A stretch of DNA of 12,988 bases. Source: CAYXZP01 sp964469485 (GTDB lineage Bacteria > Desulfobacterota > Binatia > UBA1149 > CAYXZP01). Shown piece by piece: positions 12,734 to 12,988 of this stretch. The notes under the pieces were generated by a model. That model was not told the DNA's origin, ran no database searches, and worked only from the letters and a program-made list of their open reading frames with translations. The position numbers and the translations under genes were made by a program. The DNA is taken from the NCBI GenBank assembly GCA_964469485.1, contig CAYXZP010000065.1, positions 1 to 12,988 on the forward strand, read 5' to 3'. Every line of letters begins with the position of its first letter. Position 1 is the stretch's first letter.

Positions 12734-12988
12734 TTGGCTAGATATACCGATCCGGTCTGTAGGCTGTGCCGCCGAGAAGGCGGCAAGCTCTTTTTGAAGG
12801 GCGAGCGGTGCTACACGGACAAGTGCGCGATCGAGCGCCGCAACTACGCGCCCGGCCAGCACGGCCAGGGGCGCCGCCGCAAGATCTCCGAATACGCTGT
12901 CCAGCTGCGCGAGAAGCAGCGGCTCAAGCGGATGTACGGCCTTCTCGAGAAGCAGTTTCGCAACTACTTCCGCATGGCCGAGCGTTCG
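12734..12988 (+). CDS. rpsD: 30S ribosomal protein S4, zinc form (partial, cut by window end)
   Basis: S4 nucleates 30S assembly and helps control decoding accuracy; in E. coli it also represses the alpha operon. The first 85 codons are visible and stay open to the last base. After the TTG start the protein reads MARYTDPVCRLCRREGGKLF, then LKGERCYTDKCAIERRNYAP and GQHGQGRRRKISEYAVQLRE. Cys9, Cys12, Cys26 and Cys31 form the N-terminal zinc site of the C+ type S4, known from Thermus and B. stearothermophilus. The segment KQRLKRMYGLLEKQFRNYF is the standard continuation. Its TTG start has a strong binding site, which argues against a later start. rpoA and rplQ would be expected next. Confidence 0.97.
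   Translation, partial: MARYTDPVCRLCRREGGKLFLKGERCYTDKCAIERRNYAPGQHGQGRRRKISEYAVQLREKQRLKRMYGLLEKQFRNYFRMAERS

Noticed and set aside
1..12988. CRISPR arrays, insertion sequences, tRNA genes, phage or defence genes, or an undescribed system
   Set aside because: I saw no regular repeats, no inverted-repeat ends, no tRNA-like folds and no gene outside the ribosomal, secY, adk and map set. Spacers between genes never exceed 18 bases.

Overview
This window is a 13 kb stretch of a single bacterial ribosomal-protein superoperon, all on the + strand. It opens with the last 17 codons of tuf (EF-Tu, the end of the str operon). It then runs without a usable break through the S10 genes (rpsJ, rplC, rplD, rplW, rplB, rpsS, rplV, rpsC, rplP, rpmC, rpsQ), the spc genes (rplN, rplX, rplE, rpsN, rpsH, rplF, rplR, rpsE, rpmD, rplO, secY), adk and map, and the start of the alpha operon (rpmJ, rpsM, rpsK, and rpsD cut by the window end). 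The largest gap between genes is 18 bases and several genes overlap by 1, 4 or 11 bases, so there is no room for internal promoters, leaders or terminators outside coding sequence.

The DNA is visibly GC-rich. Nine genes appear to start with GTG and two with TTG. The cysteine-bearing, zinc-type forms of S14, L36, S4 and L24 are present, and adenylate kinase has a four-cysteine LID. SecY, L24 and the short S14 look to me most like sequences from deltaproteobacterial or related lineages (Desulfobacterota, Myxococcota and neighbours). That placement is from memory of family sequences and is only a guess. Two runs of exactly ten Ns, which look like scaffold-gap placeholders, suggest a draft or metagenome-derived assembly.

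Functionally, the genes supply parts of both ribosomal subunits, the SecY core of the protein-export channel, adenylate kinase for nucleotide balance, and methionine aminopeptidase, which trims the new proteins. infA (IF-1), often found between map and rpmJ, is absent from that position.

I found no mobile element, CRISPR array, RNA gene or new system. The observations worth a second look are: the rplF gap, whose two flanks encode the same piece of L6 in two different versions; the rpsQ gap, which hides about 50 bases; the missing infA; frequent AUA isoleucine codons in GC-rich, highly expressed genes; and the lack of any leader in which E. coli-type L4 or S4 autoregulation could sit.
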